Shown here: positions 12,560-25,500 of the stretch, in pieces
Numbering within the stretch: the stretch's first letter is position 1
Layout: each line of letters begins with the position of its first letter
Origin: Bettongia penicillata ogilbyi
Lineage: Eukaryota; Chordata; Mammalia; Diprotodontia; Potoroidae
Assembly (NCBI GenBank): GCA_023548195.1
Contig: JAJHZJ010000808.1
Span: forward strand, 3,205,182 to 3,269,181
Reading direction: 5' to 3'
DNA length: 64,000 nucleotides
The notes under the pieces: generated by a model
What the model was told of the DNA's origin: nothing
The model's database searches: none
What the model saw: the letters and a program-made list of their open reading frames with translations, nothing else
Made by a program: the position numbers and the translations under genes

Positions 12560-12800
12560 TTTTCTGGGACAGGTCTGGAGTTAGGAAGACTTAAAGTCAA
12601 ATCTGATCTTACATCCTTCCTAGCTCTGTGACCCTGGGCAAATCACTTCAGCACTGTCTGCTTCAGTTTCCCCCACAGTGAAATGGGGATAATAGCATCT
12701 GACAGAATTGTTGTGAGGGTTAAATGATATAATGTATGTACAGTGTTTAGCACAGTGGTTGGCACACAGTAGGTACTTAATAAACAAAGGCTTATTGATT
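12560..12800 (+). repeat. MIR-like SINE, sense
   Basis: AGCTCTGTGACCCTGGGCAA, CTTCAGTTTCCCCCACAG and GGCACACAGTAGGTACTTAA. Confidence 0.8.
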
Positions 12801-13073
12801 GATAGTGGAATCAGTAAGAATATCCTTGTGTAATTCATTCATTAAATAGGATTCACTGTCACTCTTCTGGCTTTGAGGAAGGTGGGGGTAGGGAGGTTGT
12901 AGGGGATATGGACTTCAGTTAGTGGTTGCCATGTAGCAAGATCCTGACTGGGATTCCACATGATAATCCCTTCCCCCTTCCAAATCACTAATACAACCAA
13001 AGAGGAAGATTCCATGCACAAATTTATTAACATAGTGATACTATGAGTTCTAATAATAGTTTCTTTTTATCAG

Positions 13074-13581
13074 GCTCACGCCAAAGTCTGGCATAACTAC
13101 AACACAAACTTTCGGCCACATCAGAAAGGTTTATTATCGATCACCTTGGGATCCCACTGGATTGTACCAAACAAATCAGAAAACAATCTGGACATCCTTA
13201 AGTGCCAACAATCCATGACTTCTGTGATGGGATGGTTTGCCAACCCTATCCATGGGGATGGGGACTATCCAAAAATAATGAAGGACTTAATTCCCCTTCT
13301 CCCTCAGTTCTCTGAAGCTGATAAAACTGAGATAAAGGGCACAGCTGATTTCTTTGCATTTTCCTTTGGACCCAATAATTTCAAACCTCCAAGCACCATG
13401 GCAAAAATGGGGCAAAATGTATCACTCAATTTAAGAGAAGTACTAAAGTGGATTAAACTGGAATACAACAACCCAGAGATCCTCATAACTGAGAATGGCT
13501 GGTTTACAGACAATCACGTGAAAACAGAAGATACAACAGCAATCTACATGATGAAGAATTTCCTTAATAAGGTTCTTCAAG
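13074..13581 (+). CDS. KLB: KLB exon 2
   Basis: The acceptor TTTTTATCAG precedes 13074 and the donor GTTGGT begins at 13582. The exon starts in phase 0 ([10 protein letters not shown]) and ends one base into an Ala codon finished by exon 3. It encodes the second half of the first glycosidase-like domain, including [14 protein letters not shown] and ITENGWF (retained Glu codon at 13491-13493). The conserved stretch [12 protein letters not shown] lies just before. Confidence 0.96.
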
Positions 13582-16500
13582 GTTGGTTGAACATTAGCTT
13601 AAAATTTTTTAAATGTTGACATCATGGGTACTTTGACAGTAAGTCTGACGTTGAGTTGATTTTGATATATTATGAAAAATTTAAATTTAAATTTCCTCAT
13701 GATTATTGTGAATAAAATGTTTCTTTCCATATCTCTAGCACCTAGACAATGACTTTACACATAGCAGCAAATATTAACAAATATTTGCTGAATTGATTTG
13801 AGGCTACAGAAACATCCAAGATGGCAGGACGTTACTACTTTTTGTTTCATTATTGCAAATTAACAAAATATTTTTGAATAAGAGGCATCATGGCTTAGTA
13901 GAGATGGCTCTCGTTTGGAGATCAGAAGACCTGAGTTGGAATCCTAACCCTATCACTTACTGGCTCTGTGACTCCTGAGTAAATTATTTGGTCTTTGTAT
14001 CTCAGATTCTTCATCTGCTAAGTGGACATAATAATAATGCTTGCACTAAATTACCTGTATCTTTACCTATAACAATAGTTAGGAAAGAGTTTCATAAACT
14101 TTAATAGGCTATATAAATGTGAGTTGTTGTATTTAAAGATAGTAGTTAACATTTTCTACTTCCAGTGTGTTTAGTAGAGCGTTCTCTAGTGTTACAGAAC
14201 ACTAACCTACTTGTGTGTATATATGTGTATTTATGTGAAAGGAGTTCCTTAAGCCAGTTAAATCAGTTAAATGATAAGTCTGGATAATGTTTCATTCTTA
14301 CTCTTTATTATTAATAATTAATATTATTGTTAATGTTGTTTATTATTAATTTGATGTTATTAATATTGATGAATCATAACACGTTAGCATTGGAAGGGAT
14401 CTTATCTGGTCTAATCACCATTTTAAAAATGAGGCCCACAGAAATTAAATGACTTGCTCATGGTTACAAGTAGGAGATTTTTGGACTAAAACCCAGGTTA
14501 AAAACTTTGCTATTATACTACTGCCTTTCTTCTCATCCTTGCCATAATGCCCTGTTTGTTGATAAACTCACACCACCTCTTTTAAGGAGAGATTTTTAGT
14601 CAAGAACAAATGTTTAAAATATAGATATAAGAAAAAATCCCCTAAATTCATAGGTAAAACACATTGATTCAACAAACATTTATTAAATACCTGCTATAAA
14701 CAATTCACGGACTTAGGAATTGGGAAAATATAAATATAAAAATATACTCTATTCCTTGCCATCAAGGAGCTTCCAATCTAGTAGGGGAAATAAGATTTTC
14801 AGGCAATTATAATACAATAATACCAAACAATACGTTAATATAATAATACAGAATAGCACATATTTAACTCATTGTTTGTCCTTTGTCCTTCACTCTAAAA
14901 AAGGACCGATGATATCAGAAAAGCAATGTCTTGACTTGCAAGTTAATTGAACTTAAGTGAGACAGGACTGTACAAAGTCACAAACCTCATTCTTTCCTCC
15001 AGAGCCATCTGGGTCCCAGTGACAAGACATAGATCAGGGTGACTGGAGATAGCCCGAGAAGCAGTGGGAGACCCTGGTTTTTTTAATCTAAGTTCTTTCC
15101 ATGTCTCAGTTTGTCTGAGGGAAAACCCATTCAGTGATTAAGGTTAAGTAAGAAATGAGGCAAAAAATGGTTTCTTTTACCTACTCAGAAAAAAAAATCC
15201 ATCTGAGAAAGGAAGACCTTCAGTGTTTCTAGCCACAACAGAAGCAATTGCTATTTACACTCACTCTGTCATCCACATCCAACCAATGACCAATGAGGTT
15301 TAGACTAGGATCTTATTGGCCACTCAATGAAAGCCAGAGTGATTTGGGTTTAAGGCATAGTCAGGTAGCTCCATTTGAGTCCTTATCTAAGATTGGTTTT
15401 CCAGTGCTATATTTCAAGAAATCTTAAATGAAACTACATGGGGCAAAGGTGTTAATTGTTAAAGTTTTTTAAGATAGAATAAATAAGTAGGGAAGAGGAA
15501 AAAAAAATCTAATCTGTCAACCCCCAGATTTCTTGCAAGATTCCAGCAATAAAAATTTGTATTTCTTTGGGCACAGCACCCACACGTAAGGGTAGGATTC
15601 CCCATGTGGACAGAAGGTGAGGAAGGAAGGAAGGAAAGAAGGAAGGAAGGAAGGGAGGGAGGGAGGGGCAGCATTGCCCAACTGGAAGTGGCTGGTTGGG
15701 TTCCCAGTAGGGTAGCTACCACTACTCACAGACTGTTGTTTGACCCTCTTTCTCAAAGAAAACCGGTGTCATCAGGAAGATGATGTCTTATCTTGCAAGG
15801 GAATTGGATTTAACTCATAAGACCAGTACAAAAGGCTAGAAGATCAGGTGAAGGAGAGAGTTGCCAGCTGCAAACAACAGGGAAGGAATTGAGACTCTTA
15901 GTTGCAAAAGTGTTTGGTTGGTTTTTTCCTTAACCATATCCTAAGGATAATATACACTGATTGTTGACTTCTCTTTTGGATAAAAAGAATTGTCATTTTG
16001 GGGGGGAGTAATTATTGCTCTGAAAATTAGGTAATTTCATAGCATGCACTGCCCAGACATCATAATGGGTATTGTTAATGAATTTTCACACCTTAGACAA
16101 CTTAAAGCTGTGCTTTCCGTCTGGTTGATTATCTCCAATATATCCTAAATATATTTTGTTGTTTATATTGCTTCCCACATTAGAGGGTAAACTCCTTGAG
16201 GAGGAGAGAGATTTTCTCTGCCCTCCCAGTGCCTGGCACATGGTAGTCCCTTAACACACGTTTATTGACTGATTTGAGGGCACGCAAATCAATTCCAATT
16301 TCTTTTTTCCCCTACAGCAATAAAGTATGACGAAATAAGAGTGTTTGGTTACACAGCGTGGTCTCTGCTGGATGGCTTTGAATGGCAAGATGCTTATACC
16401 ACCAGACGGGGATTATTTTATGTGGATTTCAGTAGCAAACAGAAGGAAAGAAAACCCAAGTCTTCTGCATATTACTACAAACAAATCATAGAAGAGAATG

Positions 16501-19500
16501 GATTCATCTTAAAAGAGTCCACTCCTGATGTGCAGGGTCAGTTTCCCTGTGACTTTTCCTGGGGCATTACTGAATCCGTTCTAAAGGTAAGTTGCCATGG
16601 ATAAATGAGACAGGTTAACTGCAAAGTGGAATGAACAGGAGATGTGTTATATAATGTTATTAACTAGGCATCAATTCACTAGGCAGTGCAGTGTAATGGA
16701 TAGAGTCTGGGCTTAAAATATTCTTATCTTTCCTACATGGCACATAACTTCTTTGAGACACAGCTTCCCCATATCTAAAATAGGGATGATGATACCTGCT
16801 TTATTGATGGTACAGGATTGTGAGGATCTAATGAGGTTAGGGCAAGTGCTTTGCACACATTAAAGGGATATATAAATATCAGTTACAAATAATATGCAAC
16901 AATAGCTGCTATACAATTGAAGGGGTTAGATGGCAGAATGAATAATTTTTTCATTCTCTTTTTAAATGCAGATTTGGAGAGGCCACTAGGTATAAGGCTA
17001 AAACACTCTTCAGTGCTGTCTACAGAAGCCACTAACTGTACCACTGCAAGTAAAGCACTTTGGTGGTTTGTTATGAGCAGATGGTTCAGGGCTATATGAG
17101 TTAAGAAGTCCATATAGGCCTGTTTGCTCTACCCACTTCATGGACATTAATTTTAGCTTTAGTCGGACAGCTGCTAAGAGACACAAAACACTCATACATA
17201 TCTTAAGCAAGACTACGGGACAGTGTGTGGTTGCATCAGTTTAAGAGTCGTTCTGGAGGAAAAACAGCTCTAACTACATGCCCAAGTGTGCATGAATCAG
17301 TAGCACCATCTTCATACAAAGGACAGCACTGATTTTGTGGAAGGAGGTGGGGAGTTTATATTCAGTCTCAGGCCAGTTAACTAAGATTTCATCCTAATGA
17401 TGAGGAGAAAGAAAACGAGAGACAGATAGACAGACACAGAAAAATAAAGACAGATTTGCAGACAGAGATCTGGAGGAATTAACTTATAGCTTATTGTTCA
17501 ATCGCTTTTTTAAGTCATGTCCAGTTATTCTTTGTGACTTTTCTTAGCAAAGATACTAACATGGTTTGCCATTTCCTTCTCCAGATCATTTTACAGTTGA
17601 GGAACTGGAGCAAACAAAGTTAAGTGACTGGCCCAGGGTCACGCAAGTAGTATGTGTCTGAGTTGTCAGAGAGACGTCTTCCTCACTCCAGGCCCAGTGC
17701 TGTATCCACTGCGCCATCTAGCCGCCGAAGATGCCAAAAGCCAATTTTATTCATCTAATTAATGATCCACATTGTTTTGCAAAGGAATCATTTAAAAAAT
17801 TGACAGGAAAGGAAGTCACTTTTCCAGGCCTTCCAAAGAAGCCAACTCTGTCCCGGAAAACTGACTTGAAGCCTTTTCAGGAAAAACTTCAGGAATGCTT
17901 GCCCTGTAGGCAGCCTAAAATTACTTTGTGGAAAACCTAGTGCTGCTTTCACAGTCCCTAAATCTCTAACAGGGTTTTCTAAAGCATAGGTGTTAAACTC
18001 CCTGCATCACATGTGGCCCTAAGTGGGGACTGAATCAAATGAAAATGTAATTGGCAAAGATTTAACAAAATAAATAAAAATACAATAAGATGGAAATTAG
18101 CACACTTTAAAACTAAGTCAAAATACAACCCTTTTGTACAAATAGTTGGCCCCAATTTCTATTTGAAATTGACACCACTGTTCTTAAGTATCAAAGGTGA
18201 TTTTGTTCGTTTGAAGTCTCTAAAATCTTTGATGCTTAACACCAATGTGACCCTGAGCAATTCATTTAACTTATCTGGGCCTATTACTTCATCTGTAAAA
18301 TTATGGCCTCTAAGATCCCTTATAGCTCTGGAGCTATAAGCAATAATCTTATTATTGTGTCCCTTACTCCAACAAAGTTCTTACATTATAGATGTTTTGT
18401 TATCTGTCAATCAGTCACCGTGGCATATCTATTTAGTTACTAGAAGCAAGGCTCTATCCAAAATTCCATGGGATACATAAGGAAGCATGGTCTCTGAACT
18501 CAAGTAACTTATTTATAATTTCATGGAAAGGGAACAAGATGTTCCCATAGGGAAAATGCATTAATAAGGCTGAGTTGTATGGGCAATATGAAAAAGGGAA
18601 GTTAAGAAGTATGGATAATAGGGGAGATTGGAGGAGAATCAGATAACTCAGGCACAAAAGGAAGGAAGTTTAGGGAAGTTTAGGAAGCCATGAAACTTAG
18701 GGAAGACTTCGTGGAAATTGTAAGATACAATCTTAAGTTTGAAGGATGGATGGAATTTAAAGGGGAAAGAATATTCTAGGGAGGGGTTATGGCACAAATG
18801 AAGATAAAAATGATTGAGAGACAGTAATAGGCCAGTCTGACTAAAACAGAGGGTTCATATAAGGAAGTTATAGAAGGTGAGCTTGTAGTGTAGTTTGGGG
18901 TCAGGTTGTGGGGGATGCCACACAGTGACAGTCTGAGGAGACTTAATCTTATATTGAAGAGTCCTTAAAGGTGTTTGAACTTAGAAACACAATGAAACAA
19001 AAGTGTTTTAGGAAGATGCATATAGCCTCTCCTCTACATCCTTCTCTCATTTATCAGACCCTGCCAGGTTTGCTGATAAAGTTGGGACTGGTATGCATCT
19101 CATTTAATTTTGTGCTAAGTCCCTTCACTATGTACAACTACTGTTTCCTCAAATGGACACGTGATAATCTTTGAAGATTTCTAAAAGTCAAGTAAACATT
19201 CTTTCTTCAGGGTGGTTCAAATGTAGTGCTGCCTGAATATAGGAGGACGGGTAAGATGATCTCTAGTGACCTGTTTCCAATATTGATTCCATAAACTTTC
19301 AAACAGCATTGAACCTGGCCATCATCCAGGCTAGAAATTTACTTAAATAGTTATGTACACACCGATTTAGGCTAATGTATACATGGATAACCAATGTTCT
19401 TGGAGTTTAATGTCCTAAATAACTATTTGACAGATGGCAGGCATAGAGTTCTGTAATTAGACTGTGGAAGATGACACATCAGGTGTGTGTGTGTGGAAAA

Positions 19501-22500
19501 TATTTACTAAAAAGTTAATTGTCATTTAATCCAGGTACATTTAATTCCACACGAGGGAGAGGGGCAAAAGCTTTTCAGCAGATAAGGAATTCTTTCCTAA
19601 TTTAGCACTGAGTTTGGGAAAACTCGCCTTCTGTTGGCTTTAGTTGATTTAAACCTGGGAGCACAAATGGTAGCTTTTGTACACAAGAAAATTTCAGACT
19701 AGCAAGAGGCTGATGTTGTACTGAGACCTGGAAAAGTTTTACTCTTTGCCTGATGACTCAGGTCTAGGAGGTGATAAGGGTGGTCTTCCAGTGTCTTCAT
19801 TGTAGATTTGTGACTTAAAATTTCTTGTTTCCATTTGTGATGGGAGAAGAAAGTGATAGGGAAGTTTTGGTTTACTTTTAGGGGAGGAACTGAAAAAGGG
19901 CTTTTGTCGCTGTCTCTGGAGCTGTACCTCGGGCAACTACCTATGGAAGAAAAACTCTGTGCTGTGTTTTAGCCAAAGTGTGTGAGGGAAATTTTATTTT
20001 AATATACAGATATTAGAAGCAAAGTGGCTTAATGAACAGAGAGCTGTTTTGGAGCCAGGAAGATCTGCCATCTAGTCCCACCTCTGAGGCATAGGTGGCT
20101 TGACCCCTCAATGTCCTTCGCAAATCTAAGAATTTAAGTAGCTGACTCAGAGTTCCCTTGATCAATGAAATCTTGAATCCAGTTCTTATCCCTATCCCTA
20201 GAAACATTCCTACTTGAGAGAGGTGCACTCACCAAAGTTTTCCCTGCTAAATGGAATGCTATCGCTCTCAAGCAATTTCCACTTGTTTTGTAGTAACTCT
20301 AAAACAAAAAACAAGACTCTGCCGCAAAGTAAAAAAAAAGAAAAGGTAAGTAGCTTAACTTCAGCGTGTTCTGATTTATTTAAACACAGCAATAATAATG
20401 TTAATGCTGATACCTGGATAAATATATTCCAGCAACCAATTATACCCCATATACTAGTACCCTTTCAATCAGGTCAAAGATGAACAAAGAGATACTTTTC
20501 TAATGAAATTAAGTCACCATTTCTACTAGTGTGGAAGCTATAAAAAGATTGCTTCAGTTTTAGGGAATCTGGTTCCTCCCTGAAATTGATTAAATCTTCT
20601 ATTCAAGGAGGACTGATTAAATTAAGTCTGACTTAAGTGAGACAAGGATGTCTTGAGCGCTGTCATAATACTATATATACATATATATATATATGTTTTA
20701 CTATTTCACAAGTGTTAAAAGAAGACCCCAACGCTCAAAAAGAGAGACCCTAAATGAAACAGTCTGATGCCAGATTATAAAAGCATTTATTGTCTAAGAA
20801 GGGCTTGTGTAAGCAGAACAGAAAGGGAGAATTCTCAGCTGCTCAAAGGAGAGTGGAAAAGTGGGGAGATAATAAATCCCCTAAAGGTTTTGAGAGGAGA
20901 GCCAGATTAAGGGGAGAGGTACATCTGTGGACACAATGAGCCAGGATGTTTAGGAAGTTCCAAGCAAGGTCTTGATTCTGTAGCTGCTGCTCAAGGTTGT
21001 CCTGTAGTTTGTCTATGGTCTCTGGGCATCTCCATATTCGGCTAGAGTTCACTTGCAAAGGATCACTGGTATGTCAACAGCTCTGAGGCTCAGAAATCCT
21101 TCTAATTGACTGGTTGTTGTGTAACTCCATTGTCCTGCTCCTCTGTGAAGAAGGGCAGCTCTAACATACAATATAGTCATTATAGAGCCCATTTTCAGAT
21201 AAAACAGCTGCACCCTTAGTGTTATATAATCATAATAATAGTTAAAATTTATATTGTGCTTCAAGGTTTACAAAGCATTTTACACGATTAATACCTCTTG
21301 TGGATCCCATAACAGTCCTGTAAAAGTATGATTATTTATCCCCATTTTACAGATGGGGAAGCTGAAGCCAAGAGAGGTTAAATTTACTTGCTCAGGGTAG
21401 CATAGCAGGTTTTGAACTGATTTGAATTTTGAATTTGAGGCAGAATTTGAACTCAGGTCTTCCTGACTTGAAGTTAGCACTGTATCCATATCTGCCTCTG
21501 GAACCATTTCCACACCCTTTACTATATTGAATCTTTTATGATTAACCAATTTCACCAATCTTTTATGATTAACCTATAGCTTTCTTTTTTTCCCTTTAAA
21601 TTATTTAATTTTAGTTTTCAACATTCATTTCCATAAACTTTTGAGTTTTAAATTTTCTCCATCTGCCTTCCCCCTCCCCAATACAGATGCAACTTGATAA
21701 AGGCTCTAAATATACATTCTTATTAAGCATATTTTCATATTAGTCATGTTGTAAAGAATTAGAATAAATGGAAGAAACCACGAGAAAGAGAAAACAAAAG
21801 AAAAGTAAAAGCAAATAGTACACTGGAATCTGCATTGAGACTCCATGGTTCTCTCTCTGGATGTGGACAGCATTTTCCATCATGAGTCTTTTAGAGCTGT
21901 GTTGGATCCTTGCATTGCTGAGAAGATGTAAGTCTATCCAAGTTAGTCATAGCACAATGTGGCTGTGATTACGTAGTGTTCTCTTGTTTCTGCTCATTTC
22001 ACTCAGCATCAGTTCATATAAGTTCAGATTTTCCTGACCTTGGCCTGCTCATCATTTCTCATGGCACAATAGTATCCCATTACATTTATAAGCCACGACT
22101 TGTTCAGTCATTCCCCAACTGATGGGCATCCCCTCAATTTCCAATTCTTGGCCACTGTGGTAGCTTCCTACAGTTAGTTGCTTGTTTAAAAAAAAATTTT
22201 TAACAACTTTTAAATCAGGACAAGAAACCAAATGCCTGATTGTGTTTTAGCCTGGATCGTAGCAACATTAAATAAAGCAAGTGAAAACTGAGAAAGACAT
22301 TTGAGAATGAGGAGATAATAGCCTAGGAACAGCTACTCAGTGATTTCTGGTAGGAACAGCAGTTTGTTTCCTAAATCAGATCCAGAAGTGATTCCATGCT
22401 CTCATTTTCTGGTTTCCTTAGGAAATGTCAAGGATCATACTACACACTTCCTAATAGAGAAATGATGGAGTCAGAGTGCAAATTAATATATAGACTTTTT

Positions 22501-25500
22501 GGATATGTCCAGGAAAAGAATTTGGTTTTTCTGACTATGAATATTTGTTATAAAGGTTTTATTCTTTTTTTCTTTTTCAGTGAGGGGGTGAAGGTTGAAG
22601 ACTTTCGTTAATTGAAAAAAAAAATTTAAAAAGAGTCAAAAACAGATTTATTTCTACTGGTCTCATGAAAAAGCCTGAAAATATAGGTCAAGATAAGCAT
22701 CATATGTTCCTTCTCAGGTTTCAGTCAGAAACAAAAATAAAGTCATGGACTTTTCCTTCTAGATTATAGAAGATCATCTTTGCCTCATTTGAATGTATTT
22801 CTTCCATTTCACAGGCTGAATCAGTAGCTTCCTCACCACAGTTCAAAGATCCTCACTTATACTCATGGAATGTGTCTGGCAATGGATTGCTACACCGAGT
22901 AGAAGGGGTGACAATAAAAACAAGAGCTGCTCAATGCACAGATTTTGTCAGCATCAAAAAACAACTTGAATTGTTGGCAAAAATGAAAATTACCCACTAC
23001 AGGTTTGCCTTGGACTGGTCCTTAATTCTGCCCAATGGAGATGTGTCTGGAGTTAACCGACAAGTTCTTAGATATTACAGATGTGTGATCAGTGAAGTGA
23101 TGAAACTCAACATTTCATCAATGGTCACCTTATACTATCCAACTCATGCTTACTTGGGTCTACCTGCACCTTTGCTCCAGAATGGAGGATGGCTAAACAG
23201 GTCAACTGTTCATGCCTTTAGGGACTATGCAAATCTATGTTTTCAGGAACTTGGAGATTTGGTAAAGCTCTGGATCACTATCAATGAACCCAACAGATTG
23301 AGCGACATATATAACCACAGCAGCAATGACACATACAGGGCAGCTCACAATTTACTGATTGCCCACGCCCTGGTCTGGCATGTCTATGATAGTCAGTATA
23401 GACCTTCTCAGAATGGGGCAATCTCTCTGTCTCTGCACGCAGATTGGGCTGAACCTGCCAATCCCTTTGCCGACTCCCACTTGAAAGCAGCCGAGCGATT
23501 TCTTCAGTTTGAAATTTCATGGTTTGCAGAACCCATTTTCAAGACAGGAGACTACCCAGAAACAATGAAGGAGTACATTGCCTTCAAGAACAAGGAGGGA
23601 CTTTCCAGTTCTGTGCTGCCACACTTCACAGATGAGGAAAGGAGGCTTATCAAAGGTTCAGCTGACTTCTATGCCCTAAATCACTTTACCACAAGATTTG
23701 TCATCCATGAGCAGCAGAATGGTAGTCAGTACGATTTTGACCGAGATGTCCAGTTTCTGCAGGACATCACCTGCCTGAGCTCCCCTACCCGCCAGGCAGT
23801 GATGCCATGGGGACAGCGAAAGATTCTCAACTGGATCCAGAAAAATTATGGTGATGCAGATGTCTATATCACATCCAATGGGATCGATGATCAGTCCCTA
23901 GAAAATGATGAACTCCGAAAATACTACTTAGAAAAATACATCCAGGAATCTTTAAAAGGTAATCCCGTAAGGTAACCTTCCAGGGGAGGAGGGCAGAGAG
24001 GGTGTAAGGGGCCTAGAATACTCTGGATTTAGTGATGTATTTAGTGAACTATCTAAGAAATATACTCTTAGACAGCAATGTCTGAAAGAGTGAGTAGGGA
24101 AGAACAGAAGAGTTGTAAGAAATCCTAGGCCCACCAGAATAGAAATAACTTAGCAAGTAAGATCAACAACTTATCTTTACATTGAGCATGTCACAGTTTA
24201 TAAAATGTGTCATTTACATTAAGTTGATCCCCAAAACAACCTCATGGAGTAAATACTTCAAGTGGTACTACACCATTTTAAAGATAAGGAAAATTGAGGA
24301 TAAGTAACTGGCCCAAGGCTGTATTAAAAAGTCAGTAGCAGAACCACAACTTGAATTCAGTTCTTTTCACTCCATAGTTATCCCTATGATACCATAACTG
24401 AAGACTGTTAGAATTTCTAGGTCAGATATTACACAACTATGTGGATTTTAAGCATATTCCAGAATTCAATTTAGTTCAGTTTAATCAATCAACATTAAGC
24501 ACCTACTATGTGCCAGGCATTGTGCTGAGTGCTAGGGATGCAAAAAGAGGCAAAAGATAGTCCCTGCCCTTAAGGAACTCACGGTCTAACGGTGGAGGCA
24601 ACAAATCCATAGAGACAAGTTATATACAGGATAAATGGGAAATAATTAGTAAAGGGAGGGCACTGGAATTAAGAGGGGCTGGGAAAGGTTTCCTGGAGAA
24701 GATGAGATTTTAATTGGGGCTTAAAGGAAGCCAGAGAAGCTGGTAGGTGGGACTGAGGGGGAAGAGCATTCCAGGCAGGGAGGACAGCCAGAGAAGATGC
24801 CTGGAGCTGAGAGATGGAAATGACAAAAGAGAGAACTCACTCTCTTTCACCTCACCTAAGCTGCCTAAAAAAAGGCCGTTGAATTTGGCAAATAAGCAAT
24901 CACTGGTAACTCTTGAGGAGAGCTTGATGGCATAGTGGATAGAGTGCTGGGCCTGGAATCAGGAAGACTCATCACTCTGAGTTCAAATCTGGCCTCAGAC
25001 ATATAATAGCTATGTGACCCTGGGCAAGTCACTTAACCCTATTTGTCTCAGTTTCCTTATCTGTTAAAAGGAGCTAGAGAAGGAAATGGCAAACCACTCC
25101 TGTATCTTTACCAAGAAAATCCCAAAAGGGCTCATGAAGAGTTGGACACAATTGAAAAAACAGCTAAATAATAAGTTAACTCTTGAGAGACCAGTTTCAG
25201 TGGAATGATGATGTGAGAAGCCAGATAGTAAGAGATTAGAGGAGAGAAAGTGGAGGCATTTATTAAGGACTCAAGAATTTAGCTATAAAGGGCAGAAGAG
25301 ATCTGGGAGAGTGCTAGGAATACAAAAATAGAAAAGAACATGGTCCCGACCCTCAGCTATTTGATGTGATCTTTGACATTCCACTATCTACCTCCAAGGT
25401 ATCCATTCCCTTGTTCTTGGAATACATCCCTCAACTCTGACCCTTAGAATTCCAATTTTCCTTTAGCTCTTGTGCCACATACTAGAAGAAGCTTTTCCTA

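Larger units (their letters stand above)
13582..16317. other. KLB: KLB intron 2
   Basis: GT at 13582 and AG at 16316-16317. Holds MIR, THER1-like, L2 and RTE-tail SINE pieces and a GGAA repeat, listed separately. No other gene seen. Confidence 0.9.
16587..22814. other. KLB: KLB intron 3
   Basis: GT at 16587 and AG at 22813-22814. Repeat pieces are listed separately. Positions 18966-20020 and 22176-22814 show nothing recognisable. Confidence 0.9.

Noticed and set aside
1..13073. KLB exon 1
   Set aside because: No sequence matching the signal peptide or the first 273 residues was seen on the plus strand. It must lie left of the window.
15459..15756. Two Pro/Ser-rich minus-strand frames
   Set aside because: They come from the GGAA/GGGA simple repeat.
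17731..17940. 69-codon frame [10 protein letters not shown]...
   Set aside because: It begins at the edge of a SINE inside KLB intron 3, has no splice context and no family resemblance.
24905..24990. tRNA-like A and B boxes
   Set aside because: Part of a SINE head; the cloverleaf is not intact, so no tRNA gene was called. The same applies to 11408, 52975 and 61408.
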